The translations under genes were made by a program, and so were the position numbers. A stretch of 40,373 nucleotides of DNA from contig JARIEX010000015.1 in assembly GCA_031127095.1 (NCBI GenBank), forward strand, positions 1 to 40,373, given 5' to 3'. The notes beneath the pieces were generated by a model. The model was not told where the DNA came from. It saw only the letters and a list, made by a program, of their open reading frames with translations, and did not search any database. This document shows, in pieces, positions 9,447 to 18,444 of the stretch. Origin of the DNA: Gemmatimonadota bacterium (lineage in GTDB: Bacteria > Gemmatimonadota > Gemmatimonadetes > Gemmatimonadales > Gemmatimonadaceae). Position 1 is the stretch's first letter, and the number at the start of each line of letters is the position of its first letter.

Positions 9447-12400
9447 ATGACTGCACCGCAGGACACCGTTTCGTATCCGCTCCTCCCCGACTCGGGCGCC
9501 GACGCCTTCGAGCAGGAACTGCTGGCGCGCTGGGATGCCGAGCAGCTGTTCGAACAGGCGCAGGCGGCGCGCGCCGGTGCCACGCCGTTCGTGTTTTACG
9601 AGGGGCCGCCTACGGCCAACGGTCGCCCCGGCATTCACCACGTGTTCTCGCGCACGATCAAGGACCTCTTCTGCCGCCACCGCGCGATGCAGGGGTACTT
9701 CGTGCCGCGGAAGGCCGGGTGGGATACGCACGGCTTGCCGGTGGAGATCGAGGTCGAGAAGGAGCTGCAGCGTGAAGAGGCGGCGCGGCAGGGCGTCGAT
9801 CCGTCGGAGATCGCGAAGCTGGGCGGCAAGCAGCTGATCGAACAGACCGGCGTGGCGGAGTTCAACCGGCGCTGCCGCGAGAGCGTGTTCAAGTACCGCG
9901 GCGACTGGGAAAAGCTGTCGCAGCGTACGGCCTATTGGCTCGACTACAACGACCCGTACGTCACCTACTCGCACAACTTCGTGGAGTCGGTGTGGTGGGC
10001 GTTGCGCACGCTGCACGAGAAGTCGTTGCTGGTGCGCGGCCACAAGATCCTGCCGTACTGCGCGCGCTGTGGCACCGCGCTGTCCAGCCACGAAGTGGCG
10101 CAGGGCTACGATGACGTCGAGGATCCGAGCGTGTATGTGGCGCTCGATCTGCTCGACGAACAGGGCAACGCCCCGGCGCAGCGTCGTCGCATTCTGGTGT
10201 GGACCACCACACCGTGGACGCTGGTGTCGAACACCGCGCTCGCCGTGAACCCCACGCTCGTGTACGTGGAGCTGCGCAAGAAGACCGGCGCCGAGTGGAC
10301 GATCATCCTGGCGGAAGCGCGCGTGCCGGGGGTGCTTGGCGGTGACTGGGCCGATCGGTGGGAAGTGACCGGGCAGATGACCGGCGCCGAGCTCTCGGGC
10401 AAGCGGTATCGTCGTCCGCTGGACTGGGTGCCGTATCCCGACGAAGGCCGTCATGAAGTGATCGTGACGGAAGACTTCGTGAGCGCGGACGACGGTAGCG
10501 GCGTGGTGCACATGGCGCCTGCGTTCGGCGCCGACGACTACGCCGCCGGACAGCGTCATGGCCTCGCCTTCCTGCAGCCCGTCACGGCGCGCGGCGAGTT
10601 CACCGACGACGTGCCCGAAGTGGGCGGTGTGTTCGTGAAGACCGCCGATGCGCGCATCATCGAAGTGCTGCGCGAGCGCGACGTGCTGTGGAAAGCCACC
10701 ACGTTCACGCACTCGTATCCGCACTGCTGGCGTTGCGGCACGCCGCTGCTGTACTACGCGCGCGGCTCGTGGTTCGTGCGCACCACCGCGGTGCGGGAGA
10801 GCCTGATGGCGCGCAACGCCGCGGTCGATTGGCATCCGGGCGAAGTCGGCACCGGCCGTTTCGGCGAGTGGCTGGCCAACAACGTGGACTGGGCGATCTC
10901 GCGCGACCGCTACTGGGGCACGCCGCTCCCGGTGTGGGTGAACGACGAAGACGCCACCGAAATCGACGTGATCGGCAGCTACGCCGATCTGGCCGCGCGC
11001 ATCGGACGGCCGCTGCCCGAGGATTTCGATCCGCACAAGCCGCACATCGACCAGTACACGTGGCCGGCCCCGTCGGGGACGGGCACCATGCGTCGCGTGC
11101 CGGAAGTGATCGACACCTGGTTCGACTCGGGCTCGATGCCGTTCGCGCAGTGGCACTATCCGTTCGAGAACCACGACACGGTCGCGGCGCAGTTTCCGGC
11201 CGACTTCATCTGCGAAGGCGTCGATCAGACGCGCGGCTGGTTCTACTCGCTGATCGCGATCGCGACCGGGCTGGGCGACGCCTTGCCCAACAACACCGAT
11301 CGCACCGCGGCCCCGTATCGCCACGTGGTGGTGAACGACCTCGTGCTCGATGCGCAGGGTCAGAAAATGTCCAAGAGCAAGGGGAACACCGTCGACCCGT
11401 GGCAGGTGCTGGAACGCCACGGCGCTGACGCGGTGCGCCTGTTCCTCGTGGCCACCAGTCAGGTGTGGGTCCCGCGTCGCTTCGACGAGAATGCGATCCG
11501 CGAGACGGCGGGGCGCTTTCTGCTCACATTCCGCAACGTCTACAACGGCATCTTCGCGCAGTACGCCAACTTCGGCTGGCGTCCGAGTGCGAACGATCCG
11601 GTCGTGGCTGACCGGCCGGCGCTCGACCGCTGGATTCTGTCCCGCCTCACGCGCGTGGAAGCGGAGGTGGACGCGCATCTGAACAGCTACGACGCCACGC
11701 TCGCGGCGCGGCGGGTGATGCAGTTCATGGATGACGACGTGTCCAAGTGGTACGTGCGGCAGTCGCGGGCCCGCTTCTACGACGTGGAGAGCGCTGACAA
11801 CCGGGCGGCGTTTGCCACGCTGCACGAAGTGCTCGCCGTCACCTGCCGTTTGCTCGCCCCCTTCGCGCCGTTCATGACCGATGCCGTGCACCGGGCTCTC
11901 ACCGGTACGTCGGTGCACCTCGCGTCGTACACGCGGGCGCATCCCACGCCGGTGGACGACACGCTCGAAGCGGCCATGGACGACATCCGGACCCTGGCCG
12001 GACTCGCGCGCGCGGCGCGCGACGTGGCCGAGGTAAACGTCCGTCAGCCGCTGCCGTCGGTGCAGTGCGTCGTGCCCGGCAACCCCGGACCGGCATCGGA
12101 GCTGGGCGCCCTGCTGGCGTCCGAGATCAATGTGAAGGTGGTGGAGTTCGTGAGCTCGACCGACGCCCTGGTGTCGCTCGAGGTGAAGGGCAACTTCCGC
12201 ACGCTGGGCAAGAAGTTCGGCAAGGAAACCCCGCTGGTGGCCGCCGCCGTGCCGGACATGCCCGTTGCGCTTATTCGGGCGCTGGCCGGTGGGGAGTCGG
12301 TCACTATCGACGTGGCGGGGATTCCTCGCTTGATTGCCCCCGACGACGTCGCCATCATCCGGCGCGCCTCCGGGGCGGCCGTGGTGCAGGAAGACGGCGG

Positions 12401-12740
12401 GTACGGGGTCGCCCTCGACCCCACGATCACCCCGGCGCTGCGGGCCGAGGGGCTGGCACGCGAAGTGATCAGCCGGGTACAGCGATTGCGGAAGGAAGCA
12501 CAGCTGGACGTGAGTGACCGGATCGCCCTGGCTGTTGCGGGTGATGCGGAGCTGGAGGGCGCCGTGGCCACGCACCGTGACCGTATCGCCGAGGACGTGC
12601 TGGCCGTGCGCCTGCTACTGGGCACGGAAGCGGGCTCACCGTTTCAGGCCGATGGCCACGGTGCCACGTGGACCGCGATGCAGGTGGTGGACGTCGATGG
12701 ACGTTCAATCCGCCTCGCGCTCACCAAGGAAGGGTCGTAA
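9447..12740 (+). CDS. ileS: Isoleucyl-tRNA synthetase, IleRS2 type with GIHH motif
   Basis: IleRS charges tRNA-Ile in the cytoplasm. The 1097 aa protein has the class I catalytic core, a CP1 editing insertion (TTTPWTLVSNTAL through the GSGVVHMAPAFGADDY region), KMSKS at K640-S644, and a long C-terminal anticodon-binding region. The eukaryote/actinobacteria-like segment AGWDTHGLPVEIEVEKEL marks it as the IleRS2 lineage. The usual HIGH motif reads G62-I63-H64-H65, that is, first and third positions swapped. IleRS2 enzymes, especially GxHH forms, are known for strong intrinsic mupirocin resistance. The ATG at 9447 has no clear ribosome-binding site. The stop codon shares one base with the next gene. 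Confidence 0.96.
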   Translation: MTAPQDTVSYPLLPDSGADAFEQELLARWDAEQLFEQAQAARAGATPFVFYEGPPTANGRPGIHHVFSRTIKDLFCRHRAMQGYFVPRKAGWDTHGLPVEIEVEKELQREEAARQGVDPSEIAKLGGKQLIEQTGVAEFNRRCRESVFKYRGDWEKLSQRTAYWLDYNDPYVTYSHNFVESVWWALRTLHEKSLLVRGHKILPYCARCGTALSSHEVAQGYDDVEDPSVYVALDLLDEQGNAPAQRRRILVWTTTPWTLVSNTALAVNPTLVYVELRKKTGAEWTIILAEARVPGVLGGDWADRWEVTGQMTGAELSGKRYRRPLDWVPYPDEGRHEVIVTEDFVSADDGSGVVHMAPAFGADDYAAGQRHGLAFLQPVTARGEFTDDVPEVGGVFVKTADARIIEVLRERDVLWKATTFTHSYPHCWRCGTPLLYYARGSWFVRTTAVRESLMARNAAVDWHPGEVGTGRFGEWLANNVDWAISRDRYWGTPLPVWVNDEDATEIDVIGSYADLAARIGRPLPEDFDPHKPHIDQYTWPAPSGTGTMRRVPEVIDTWFDSGSMPFAQWHYPFENHDTVAAQFPADFICEGVDQTRGWFYSLIAIATGLGDALPNNTDRTAAPYRHVVVNDLVLDAQGQKMSKSKGNTVDPWQVLERHGADAVRLFLVATSQVWVPRRFDENAIRETAGRFLLTFRNVYNGIFAQYANFGWRPSANDPVVADRPALDRWILSRLTRVEAEVDAHLNSYDATLAARRVMQFMDDDVSKWYVRQSRARFYDVESADNRAAFATLHEVLAVTCRLLAPFAPFMTDAVHRALTGTSVHLASYTRAHPTPVDDTLEAAMDDIRTLAGLARAARDVAEVNVRQPLPSVQCVVPGNPGPASELGALLASEINVKVVEFVSSTDALVSLEVKGNFRTLGKKFGKETPLVAAAVPDMPVALIRALAGGESVTIDVAGIPRLIAPDDVAIIRRASGAAVVQEDGGYGVALDPTITPALRAEGLAREVISRVQRLRKEAQLDVSDRIALAVAGDAELEGAVATHRDRIAEDVLAVRLLLGTEAGSPFQADGHGATWTAMQVVDVDGRSIRLALTKEGS

Positions 12741-13168
12741 TGGCCGGATCGAACGCTGCGTCCAAGGACGCGAAGAAGCCGAAACCGATGTCGAAGAAGC
12801 ACCTGCAGCACTTCGAGAAGCGGTTGCTCGAGGAGCGCAAGCGCGTGCTCAAGGAGCTCGGGCACCACGGCGAGGCCTTCGGACCCAACGGCGAAGCCGA
12901 CGGCGACACCAGCGCCTACTCCTTCCACATGGCCGATCAGGGCACCGATGCCATGGAGCGCGAAAAGGCGTTCCTGTTCGCCTCGCAGGAGGGCCGGTTC
13001 CTGTTTCACATCGATCAGGCGCTGCGTCGCCTGTACAAGTCGCCGGAAACCTTCGGGAAGTGCCACCAGTGTGGCGAAGAGATCGCCTTCGAACGCCTCG
13101 ATGCCTTGCCGCATGCCCGCTATTGCTTTGCGTGCAAGCAGCGCGAGGAAGACGCGAAGAAGGGCTGA
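12740..13168 (+). CDS. TraR/DksA-family zinc-finger protein
   Basis: These are small coiled-coil/zinc-finger proteins that enter the RNA polymerase secondary channel and modulate initiation, often with ppGpp. A lysine-rich N-terminus and helical hairpin (about residues 17-95) are followed by a C4 zinc finger with C108, C111, C129 and C132. Acidic residues D66 and D70 lie in the tip region (ADQGTDAMEREK). At 142 aa it is DksA-sized. Its place between ileS and lspA corresponds to ylyA of Bacillus, which argues for an orthologous RNA polymerase regulator, not true DksA. The ATG overlaps the ileS stop by one base (TAATG). Confidence 0.88.
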   Translation: MAGSNAASKDAKKPKPMSKKHLQHFEKRLLEERKRVLKELGHHGEAFGPNGEADGDTSAYSFHMADQGTDAMEREKAFLFASQEGRFLFHIDQALRRLYKSPETFGKCHQCGEEIAFERLDALPHARYCFACKQREEDAKKG

Positions 13169-13169
13169 C

Positions 13170-13697
13170 GTGAAGGCGATCGTCGCACTCCCCGTTCTGT
13201 TCGTCGTCATCTTCCTCGATCTGATCACCAAGGCCGTGGCGGTGGCGACGCTGGCACCCGTCGGCATCGCCAGCCCCGTGTTCGGGAACTGGTTCCGGTT
13301 CGCCCTCGTGTACAATCCGGGGGCGGCCTTCGGGCTGCATCTGGGCGATTTCTCGCGGTGGATCTTCATGGGGCTCACCGTGGTGGCCATCGTGATCCTG
13401 TACCGTCTGTATCAGCAGACGGCGCACGATGACCTGCGCAAGGCGCTCGCGATCGCGCTCGTGGCCGCAGGCGCGATCGGCAACGTCATCGACCGCATCC
13501 GGTCGGAGGCCGGTGTCGTGGACTTCATCGACATCGGCGTGGGGCTGCACCGGTGGCCTACCTTCAACGTGGCGGACATCGCCGTGAGCACCGGTGCCTT
13601 TTTACTGGCGTGGGTGCTCTGGGGCGAAGAGCAGCGTGAGGCGGCCGAGGCGGCCGGCCGCGCCACCCCGCCGGATCCTGTCGACCTGCCGCAATGA
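13170..13697 (+). CDS. lspA: Lipoprotein signal peptidase II, copy 1
   Basis: LspA cleaves signal peptides from lipidated prolipoproteins in the inner membrane. Four hydrophobic helices are visible. Conserved features are DLITK in helix 1, NPGAAFG (49-55), the catalytic aspartate D108 in GNVIDRI, and D136 in FNVAD, so it should be active. Length is 175 aa, with a charged proline-rich C-terminal tail after helix 4. The GTG at 13170 lies one base after the preceding stop. It is the first of two tandem lspA genes. Confidence 0.93.
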   Translation: MKAIVALPVLFVVIFLDLITKAVAVATLAPVGIASPVFGNWFRFALVYNPGAAFGLHLGDFSRWIFMGLTVVAIVILYRLYQQTAHDDLRKALAIALVAAGAIGNVIDRIRSEAGVVDFIDIGVGLHRWPTFNVADIAVSTGAFLLAWVLWGEEQREAAEAAGRATPPDPVDLPQ

Positions 13698-14242
13698 GTC
13701 ACCCGCATCGGAGCGCCACCGCATCGGCCGTCATCAACGATGTGCCCGTCGCGTCGGCCTCTCCCCGTTTCTGGATGATCGTCGCGCTCATCGCCGCTTG
13801 CGATGCAGTGACCAAGGCGCTGGCGGTCGAGTATCTCGCGCCGCGGCACGTGCCGCATCAGATCATCGGTGAGGTGGTGCGCTTTACGCTGGCCTACAAT
13901 CCGGGGGCGGCCTTCGGCATGCACGTTGGCCCGGCCTCGCGCTGGATCTTCGCGGCGCTCAGCGTCGTGATCGTGGTGGTGCTCATCCGCGCCACGGCCG
14001 ACCTCACGCGCATTTCTCGCATCGCCGCCGCCGGCGTGCCGATCGTCGTCGGAGGGGCCATCGGCAACCTGCTCGATCGCATCCGGCTGCGGGATGGCGT
14101 GGTGGATTTTATCGACATCGGGATCGGCGACGTCCGCTTCTGGACGTTCAACGTGGCCGACACCGCCGTGACTATTGGAGCAGCGTGTCTCGTGATCGCA
14201 TTGTGGCAGCAGGACAAGGCCGAACAGGCCGCGCAGACGTGA
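13694..14242 (+). CDS. lspA: Lipoprotein signal peptidase II, copy 2
   Basis: This is a second complete LspA directly after the first, overlapping it by ATGA. It has an extra ~22-residue polar N-terminus, then DAVTK, NPGAAFG (69-75), the catalytic D128 in GNLLDRI and D156 in FNVAD. Both copies keep FIDIG before the last helix. The two proteins are alike in the motifs but clearly diverged elsewhere, so this is an old duplication and not an assembly repeat. Length is 182 aa. Whether the copies divide substrates is unknown. Confidence 0.93.
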   Translation: MSHPHRSATASAVINDVPVASASPRFWMIVALIAACDAVTKALAVEYLAPRHVPHQIIGEVVRFTLAYNPGAAFGMHVGPASRWIFAALSVVIVVVLIRATADLTRISRIAAAGVPIVVGGAIGNLLDRIRLRDGVVDFIDIGIGDVRFWTFNVADTAVTIGAACLVIALWQQDKAEQAAQT

Positions 14243-15300
14243 GTGCACTCGCGTCGCCGGCGGCGCCGGTCGCTCATGACCTGGTCGTCGCCGAGGGTGA
14301 GGATGCTGGGGAACGGCTCGATCTGCTGGTCGCGCGTCGCTGCGACCTGTCCCGGACGCAGGCGGCCACGCTGGTGGCCAACGGGCAGGTTACCGTGAAC
14401 GCCAAGCGGGAGAAGGCCTCGTATCGCAGCGTCACAGGCGACCGGGTGCAGGTGGTGATTCCGCCGCCGCCGGGCCGCGACATCGTGGCCGAGCAGATTC
14501 CGCTCGACATCGTGTACGAGGACGACTATCTGCTCGTGGTCAACAAGGCCGCCGGCATGGTGGTGCACCCGGCCCCGGGCAACTGGACGGGCACACTGGT
14601 GAACGCGCTGATCGGCCGCGGCGAACCGCTGGCCGAAGGTGGCGGTGAGGAGCGCGCGGGACTCGTGCACCGGCTGGATAAGGACACGTCGGGGCTGCTC
14701 ATCGTGGCCAAGACTGACGTGGCGCATCGCTCGCTCAGCGCGGCGCTGGCGGCCCGTCATGTCACGCGCCGGTACGTGGCGCTGTGCTGGGGCCACCTCG
14801 CCAGTGACGCGCTCACGGTGGAGAAGCCGATCGGCCGTGACCCGCGGGACCGCACCCGGATGGCGATTGTGCCCGACGGCAAAATGGCGCGCACCGATTT
14901 CGCGCGGCTGGCGCGTTTCGATTCGGCCGATCTCCTGCGGGCGCACCTGCACAGTGGCCGGACGCACCAGATCCGCGTGCACCTCGCGGCGGTGGGCCAT
15001 CCGGTCGTGGGCGACGACACGTACGGCGGCGGTGGCGGGCGGCGGCTGGTGGCGCTACCCGGGAAGCGGCACTTCCTGCACGCGGCGTGGCTGCGGTTCC
15101 GGCACCCCATCACGGGCGCCGCGGTCGATCTCCGGGCGCCGCTGCCGACCGATCTGCGGGAGTCGCTGGCCGTGGTGAGTTGTATGCCGGAACTGGCCAC
15201 GCATCAGGATCCGCTGGATTTCTTCGGATTTTACCGCACCGACGAGCCGTTCCCCGGGCAGGCGCCGGCGCGGGACGTCGATGACGACGACCGCGACTGA
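14239..15300 (+). CDS. rluD: RluD-family 23S rRNA pseudouridine synthase
   Basis: This enzyme isomerises uridines of 23S rRNA, probably in helix 69, to pseudouridine. An N-terminal S4 domain (about residues 25-75) precedes the catalytic domain. HRLDKDTSG contains the catalytic aspartate D147. Downstream, SGRTHQIRVHLAAVGHPVVGDDTYGG and FLHAAWLRFRHP are typical of RluA/C/D enzymes. Length is 353 aa. The start is GTG at 14239, overlapping the lspA stop (GTGA); the longer frame runs back into lspA. The C-terminal acidic tail (DVDDDDRD) overlaps cheW by 20 bases, which couples the housekeeping block to the chemosensory block. Confidence 0.93.
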   Translation: MSALASPAAPVAHDLVVAEGEDAGERLDLLVARRCDLSRTQAATLVANGQVTVNAKREKASYRSVTGDRVQVVIPPPPGRDIVAEQIPLDIVYEDDYLLVVNKAAGMVVHPAPGNWTGTLVNALIGRGEPLAEGGGEERAGLVHRLDKDTSGLLIVAKTDVAHRSLSAALAARHVTRRYVALCWGHLASDALTVEKPIGRDPRDRTRMAIVPDGKMARTDFARLARFDSADLLRAHLHSGRTHQIRVHLAAVGHPVVGDDTYGGGGGRRLVALPGKRHFLHAAWLRFRHPITGAAVDLRAPLPTDLRESLAVVSCMPELATHQDPLDFFGFYRTDEPFPGQAPARDVDDDDRD

Positions 15301-15712
15301 CGACGACGGCGACGACCAGCGCCCGCGGGTGCTGGTCGTCACCGTGGAGCGGGAATCCTTCGGGATTCCCGTGGGGCAGGTGCGCGGAGTGGTGCGTGCC
15401 ACCGGCGTGCATCGGGTGCCGGGGAGTCCCGTCGTGCTCCTGGGGATCGTCAACGTGCGGGGGGCGATCGTTACAGTGCTGGACCTCCAGGCCATGCTGT
15501 CGGGAGAGCGTGCCGTCACGGCGGGGTCAGTCGTCCTGCTGGAGTACGGGTCGCGCCTGATCGGGCTCGCCGTGCACAGCGTGCGCGATGTCCGCGCACT
15601 GGACCCCTCCGGCGACGCCGCGGAGGAGACCGGTGACGAACCGCTCGTGACGCTGGACGCCGTGGCGCTGTGCGCGCGGCACCTGCATTCAGCCGACGAG
15701 AGGACTCCATGA
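15281..15712 (+). CDS. cheW: CheW-like chemosensory adaptor
   Basis: CheW couples receptors to CheA in signalling arrays. The 143 aa protein is a single CheW domain: RVLVVTVERESFGIPVGQVRGVV at the N-terminus, VLLGIVNVRGAIVTVLDL in the centre (the classic GxxNxRG signature), and GLAVHSVRDV. An acidic lead of about 13 residues precedes it. The ATG at 15281 lies inside the end of rluD. It opens the cheW-Y-A-C series, but no methyl-accepting receptor is in the window, so its input partner must be encoded elsewhere or be atypical. Confidence 0.92.
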   Translation: MTTTATDDDGDDQRPRVLVVTVERESFGIPVGQVRGVVRATGVHRVPGSPVVLLGIVNVRGAIVTVLDLQAMLSGERAVTAGSVVLLEYGSRLIGLAVHSVRDVRALDPSGDAAEETGDEPLVTLDAVALCARHLHSADERTP

Positions 15713-16074
15713 GCCGGACCGTACTCATTTGCGACGACGCGCTGTTCATGCGCACCATGGTGGCCGACATCCTCACGCAGGCCGGCTTCGAGATCATCGG
15801 GGAGGCGGAAACCGGTGTGCAGGCGGTGGCGCAGTACAAGCAGCTGCGCCCCGATCTGGTCACGATGGATATCGTCATGCCCGAGATGGGCGGCATCGAC
15901 GCGGTGCGCGCCATCACGGCGCACGATCCGTCCGCCCGCATTCTCATGTGCAGCGCCATGGGGCAACAGGCGCTGGTGGTGGAAGCGATTCAGGCCGGCG
16001 CGAAGGACTTCGTGGTGAAGCCGTTCCAGCCGAGCCGCGTGCTCGACGCCGTCCAGCGCGTCCTCGCCGCCTAA
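15709..16074 (+). CDS. cheY: CheY response regulator
   Basis: This is a stand-alone receiver domain of 121 aa, phosphorylated by CheA. Acidic pocket D9/D10, phospho-acceptor D54 (LVTMDIVMPEMGG), switch residue S82 and K104 (VVKPF) are all present, so it should be active. The CDALFMR segment and the sequence as a whole resemble CheY of CheC-containing systems. An AGGA lies 6 bases before the ATG, which overlaps the cheW stop (ATGA). There is no output domain, so it must act by protein contact. In this operon the candidates are the DUF4388, MglA or AAA+ proteins, which is inference. Confidence 0.95.
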   Translation: MSRTVLICDDALFMRTMVADILTQAGFEIIGEAETGVQAVAQYKQLRPDLVTMDIVMPEMGGIDAVRAITAHDPSARILMCSAMGQQALVVEAIQAGAKDFVVKPFQPSRVLDAVQRVLAA

Positions 16075-16113
16075 CGCGTCGCCGAACGCGTCGCCCGCGT
16101 CGCGCCGGCTCCG

Positions 16114-17763
16114 ATGGCCGTGCTGCACGAAGCCAAGTACGCCGCGCTCTTTCTGAGTGAAGCGCGCGAGCATCTCGCGGCCATCGACGAGGCGCTGCTG
16201 GCGCTCGAGCAGGCACCACCCGCCGCGCCCCCCCAGGCGCCTGCCGATGCGATCGGCGCGTCGCTCGCCACGGTGTTTCGTGGCGTGCACACCATCAAGG
16301 GCATGGCCGGTGCGATGGGATATCAGGCCGCGGAGCAACTCGCGCACGCCCTCGAGTCGTACGCGGAGCCGATGCGCCGTGCGGGCCACGCGCCGCCTGC
16401 GGATTCGCTGCAGCGGCTCTTCGACGGCACCGAATTGCTGCGCGCGGCGATCGACGCCGTGCCATCGGGGCAGGTGGATCCCACGCAGGCGATGCAGGCG
16501 TTTCTGCGGGGGCTCGCGGCGGCCCCCGAGGCCGGGCCGGCGGCGGTGACCCCGGAGGCGGTCGCGCTGGCGCTGGTCGCACCGGACGCGGTGACGCCCG
16601 ACCCCGGCGCGCCGCGTACGATCCGCCTTGACGCGCGGCGCCTCGATACGCTGCTCGATCTGGTGGGCGAGCTGGTCATCACGCGGGATCGTCTGCTGCG
16701 CGCGCTCGAGGCGTCGGAGCACCCCGATCGAGCCGTCGTGCGCGCGGCACACGATGCGGCGCGGCTCGTGTCCACGCTGCAGGACGAAGTGCTGCAAGCG
16801 CGCATGCTTCCGGCGGCGCAGGTGTTCGACCGCTTCCCGCGTCTCGTGCGCGACCTCGCCCGGGAGCTGGGGAAAGAGGTGCAGTTCACGATGGCCGGTC
16901 GCGATCTCGAGATCGACCGCTCGCTGCTCGACGCCATCGGCGAGCCGATCATGCACTTGCTGCGCAACGCGCTTGATCACGGCCTCGAAGACGCGGCCAC
17001 GCGGCGGGCGGCGGGCAAGCCGGCCGCCGGCCGGCTCACGTTGCGCGCGGCGCGCGAGCGCGCGGCCCTCGTGATTCAGGTGCGCGACGACGGCCGCGGC
17101 ATCGATCGCGACGCCGTGCGACAGCGCGCGCAGGAGCAGGGACTCCATGGCGACTCGGCCGCGGCACTCACCGACGACGCGCTGCTGCAACTCGTGGCGT
17201 ATCCGGGGCTCTCGACAGCACGCGCCGTGACCGCGCTCTCGGGACGCGGCGTCGGTGTGGATGTGGTGAACACCCGCGTCCGGGCGCTGGGGGGACGGCT
17301 CGAACTCGCGACCACCGCGGGGGAGGGCACACTCTTCACGATGCGGCTACCGCTCACGCTCGTGATCATGCGGGCGCTGCTCGTGCAGGTGGGGGGCGCG
17401 ACCTACGCGATCCCGGCCGCTCACGTGCGGGAAGTGCTGGAGTTCACGGGCGCCTCGCGCGGCACGGGGGCGCTCACCATCACGGTCCGTGACGAAACCG
17501 TTCCGCTGGTGGCGCTCCAGCAGCGGTTCGAGGACGATCCCCTCGCGCCGGCCGCGGCGTCCGTGGACGGCGTCCGCCACGTGGCCATCGTGGACGTGGC
17601 CGGACGGCGCACGGCGTTGCTCGTCGATGCCCTGCTGGCGCAGCAGGATATTCTGGTGAAACCGCTCGAGACGGTGCGCGGCGCACGCCCCTGGTTCAGC
17701 GGGGCCACGATTCTCGGTGACGGGAGCCCCGCGCTCATCGTCGATGTGAGCAGTGTGGCGTGA
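16114..17763 (+). CDS. cheA: CheA histidine kinase, apparently lacking P2
   Basis: CheA autophosphorylates and passes phosphate to CheY and CheB. P1 (Hpt) carries the phospho-histidine H59 in VHTIKGMAG. About 45 low-complexity alanine/proline residues (about 125-168) then replace the P2 CheY-docking domain. P3 dimerisation (DTLLDLVGELVITRDRL) follows. P4 has an N box LLRNALDHGLED, a G1 box DDGRGID and GRGVGVDVV. The P5 CheW-like domain runs to the end. At 549 aa it is shorter than P2-bearing CheA (about 650). No ribosome-binding site is obvious before ATG 16114, 39 bases after cheY. Confidence 0.95.
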   Translation: MAVLHEAKYAALFLSEAREHLAAIDEALLALEQAPPAAPPQAPADAIGASLATVFRGVHTIKGMAGAMGYQAAEQLAHALESYAEPMRRAGHAPPADSLQRLFDGTELLRAAIDAVPSGQVDPTQAMQAFLRGLAAAPEAGPAAVTPEAVALALVAPDAVTPDPGAPRTIRLDARRLDTLLDLVGELVITRDRLLRALEASEHPDRAVVRAAHDAARLVSTLQDEVLQARMLPAAQVFDRFPRLVRDLARELGKEVQFTMAGRDLEIDRSLLDAIGEPIMHLLRNALDHGLEDAATRRAAGKPAAGRLTLRAARERAALVIQVRDDGRGIDRDAVRQRAQEQGLHGDSAAALTDDALLQLVAYPGLSTARAVTALSGRGVGVDVVNTRVRALGGRLELATTAGEGTLFTMRLPLTLVIMRALLVQVGGATYAIPAAHVREVLEFTGASRGTGALTITVRDETVPLVALQQRFEDDPLAPAAASVDGVRHVAIVDVAGRRTALLVDALLAQQDILVKPLETVRGARPWFSGATILGDGSPALIVDVSSVA

Positions 17764-17803
17764 CGACACGCCACCCGACCCGTGACACGAAGGTGAGCTG
17801 ATC

Positions 17804-18424
17804 ATGCCCGCGATCCACTCGTTGCAGACCCTCCAGATGGACGCGCTGCGTGAAACGGCCAACATCGGCGCGGGTCACGCCGCCACCGCGCTGTCGCAGC
17901 TCACCGGCAGCACGATCATGATCAAGGTGCCCGCCATCAGCGTGGCCAGCCTCGCGGCGTTGCCGTCGTCGTTCTCCCCCGCGGAGGAGCCGGTGGCTGC
18001 GGTGCACATGCACATGCTCGGTGATCTCACCGGCCAGACGATGCTCGTGTTCCCGAAGTCCACGGTGATGCGTCTCGCCGAGCTGATGCTGCGCCGGCCT
18101 GTCGGCTCCTCGGTCGCGCTGAGTGAACTCGAAGCCTCGGCCATCAAGGAAGCGGGCAACATCCTGAGCGGTGCGTACATGAATGCGCTCAGCGACTTCC
18201 TCGGCATGCTGCTGCTGCCGTCGCCGCCCAGCCTCGTCATCGACATGTCCGCCGCCGTGATGGCGAGCACCATCGGGGCGGGCGGGTCCGATCAGGAGTC
18301 GGCCCTGTGTGTCGAGAATGAATTCCTGCTGACCGAGCTGGATCAGACGCTGCGCGGGTTCTTCCTGCTGCTCCCGGATCCGGCCTCGTTGCAGGTGATG
18401 CTCCGCGCGCTGCGGCTCGCCTGA
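17804..18424 (+). CDS. cheC: CheC-type CheY-P phosphatase
   Basis: CheC/CheX/FliY proteins dephosphorylate CheY-P. The protein has the family's two pseudo-symmetric active helices, each with the E-x2-N pair: E17/N20 in RETANIGAGHAATAL and E116/N119 in KEAGNILSGAYMNAL. Both sites are intact, as in true CheC. Length is 206 aa. The AAGGTGAG ribosome-binding site is well placed before ATG 17804. CheC replaces CheZ as signal terminator here. Its usual partner CheD is not in the window. Confidence 0.93.
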   Translation: MPAIHSLQTLQMDALRETANIGAGHAATALSQLTGSTIMIKVPAISVASLAALPSSFSPAEEPVAAVHMHMLGDLTGQTMLVFPKSTVMRLAELMLRRPVGSSVALSELEASAIKEAGNILSGAYMNALSDFLGMLLLPSPPSLVIDMSAAVMASTIGAGGSDQESALCVENEFLLTELDQTLRGFFLLLPDPASLQVMLRALRLA

Positions 18425-18444
18425 CCACCGCCGTACTCACTGCC

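Noticed and set aside
8388-12575. A 1395-codon - strand open frame opposite punA and ileS
   Set aside because: It is a shadow of unambiguous genes, has no ribosome-binding site or domain, and has biased H/R/V composition.
13170-14242. Two lspA frames as one gene broken by a frameshift
   Set aside because: Each frame contains a complete set of helices and catalytic aspartates, so they are two genes.
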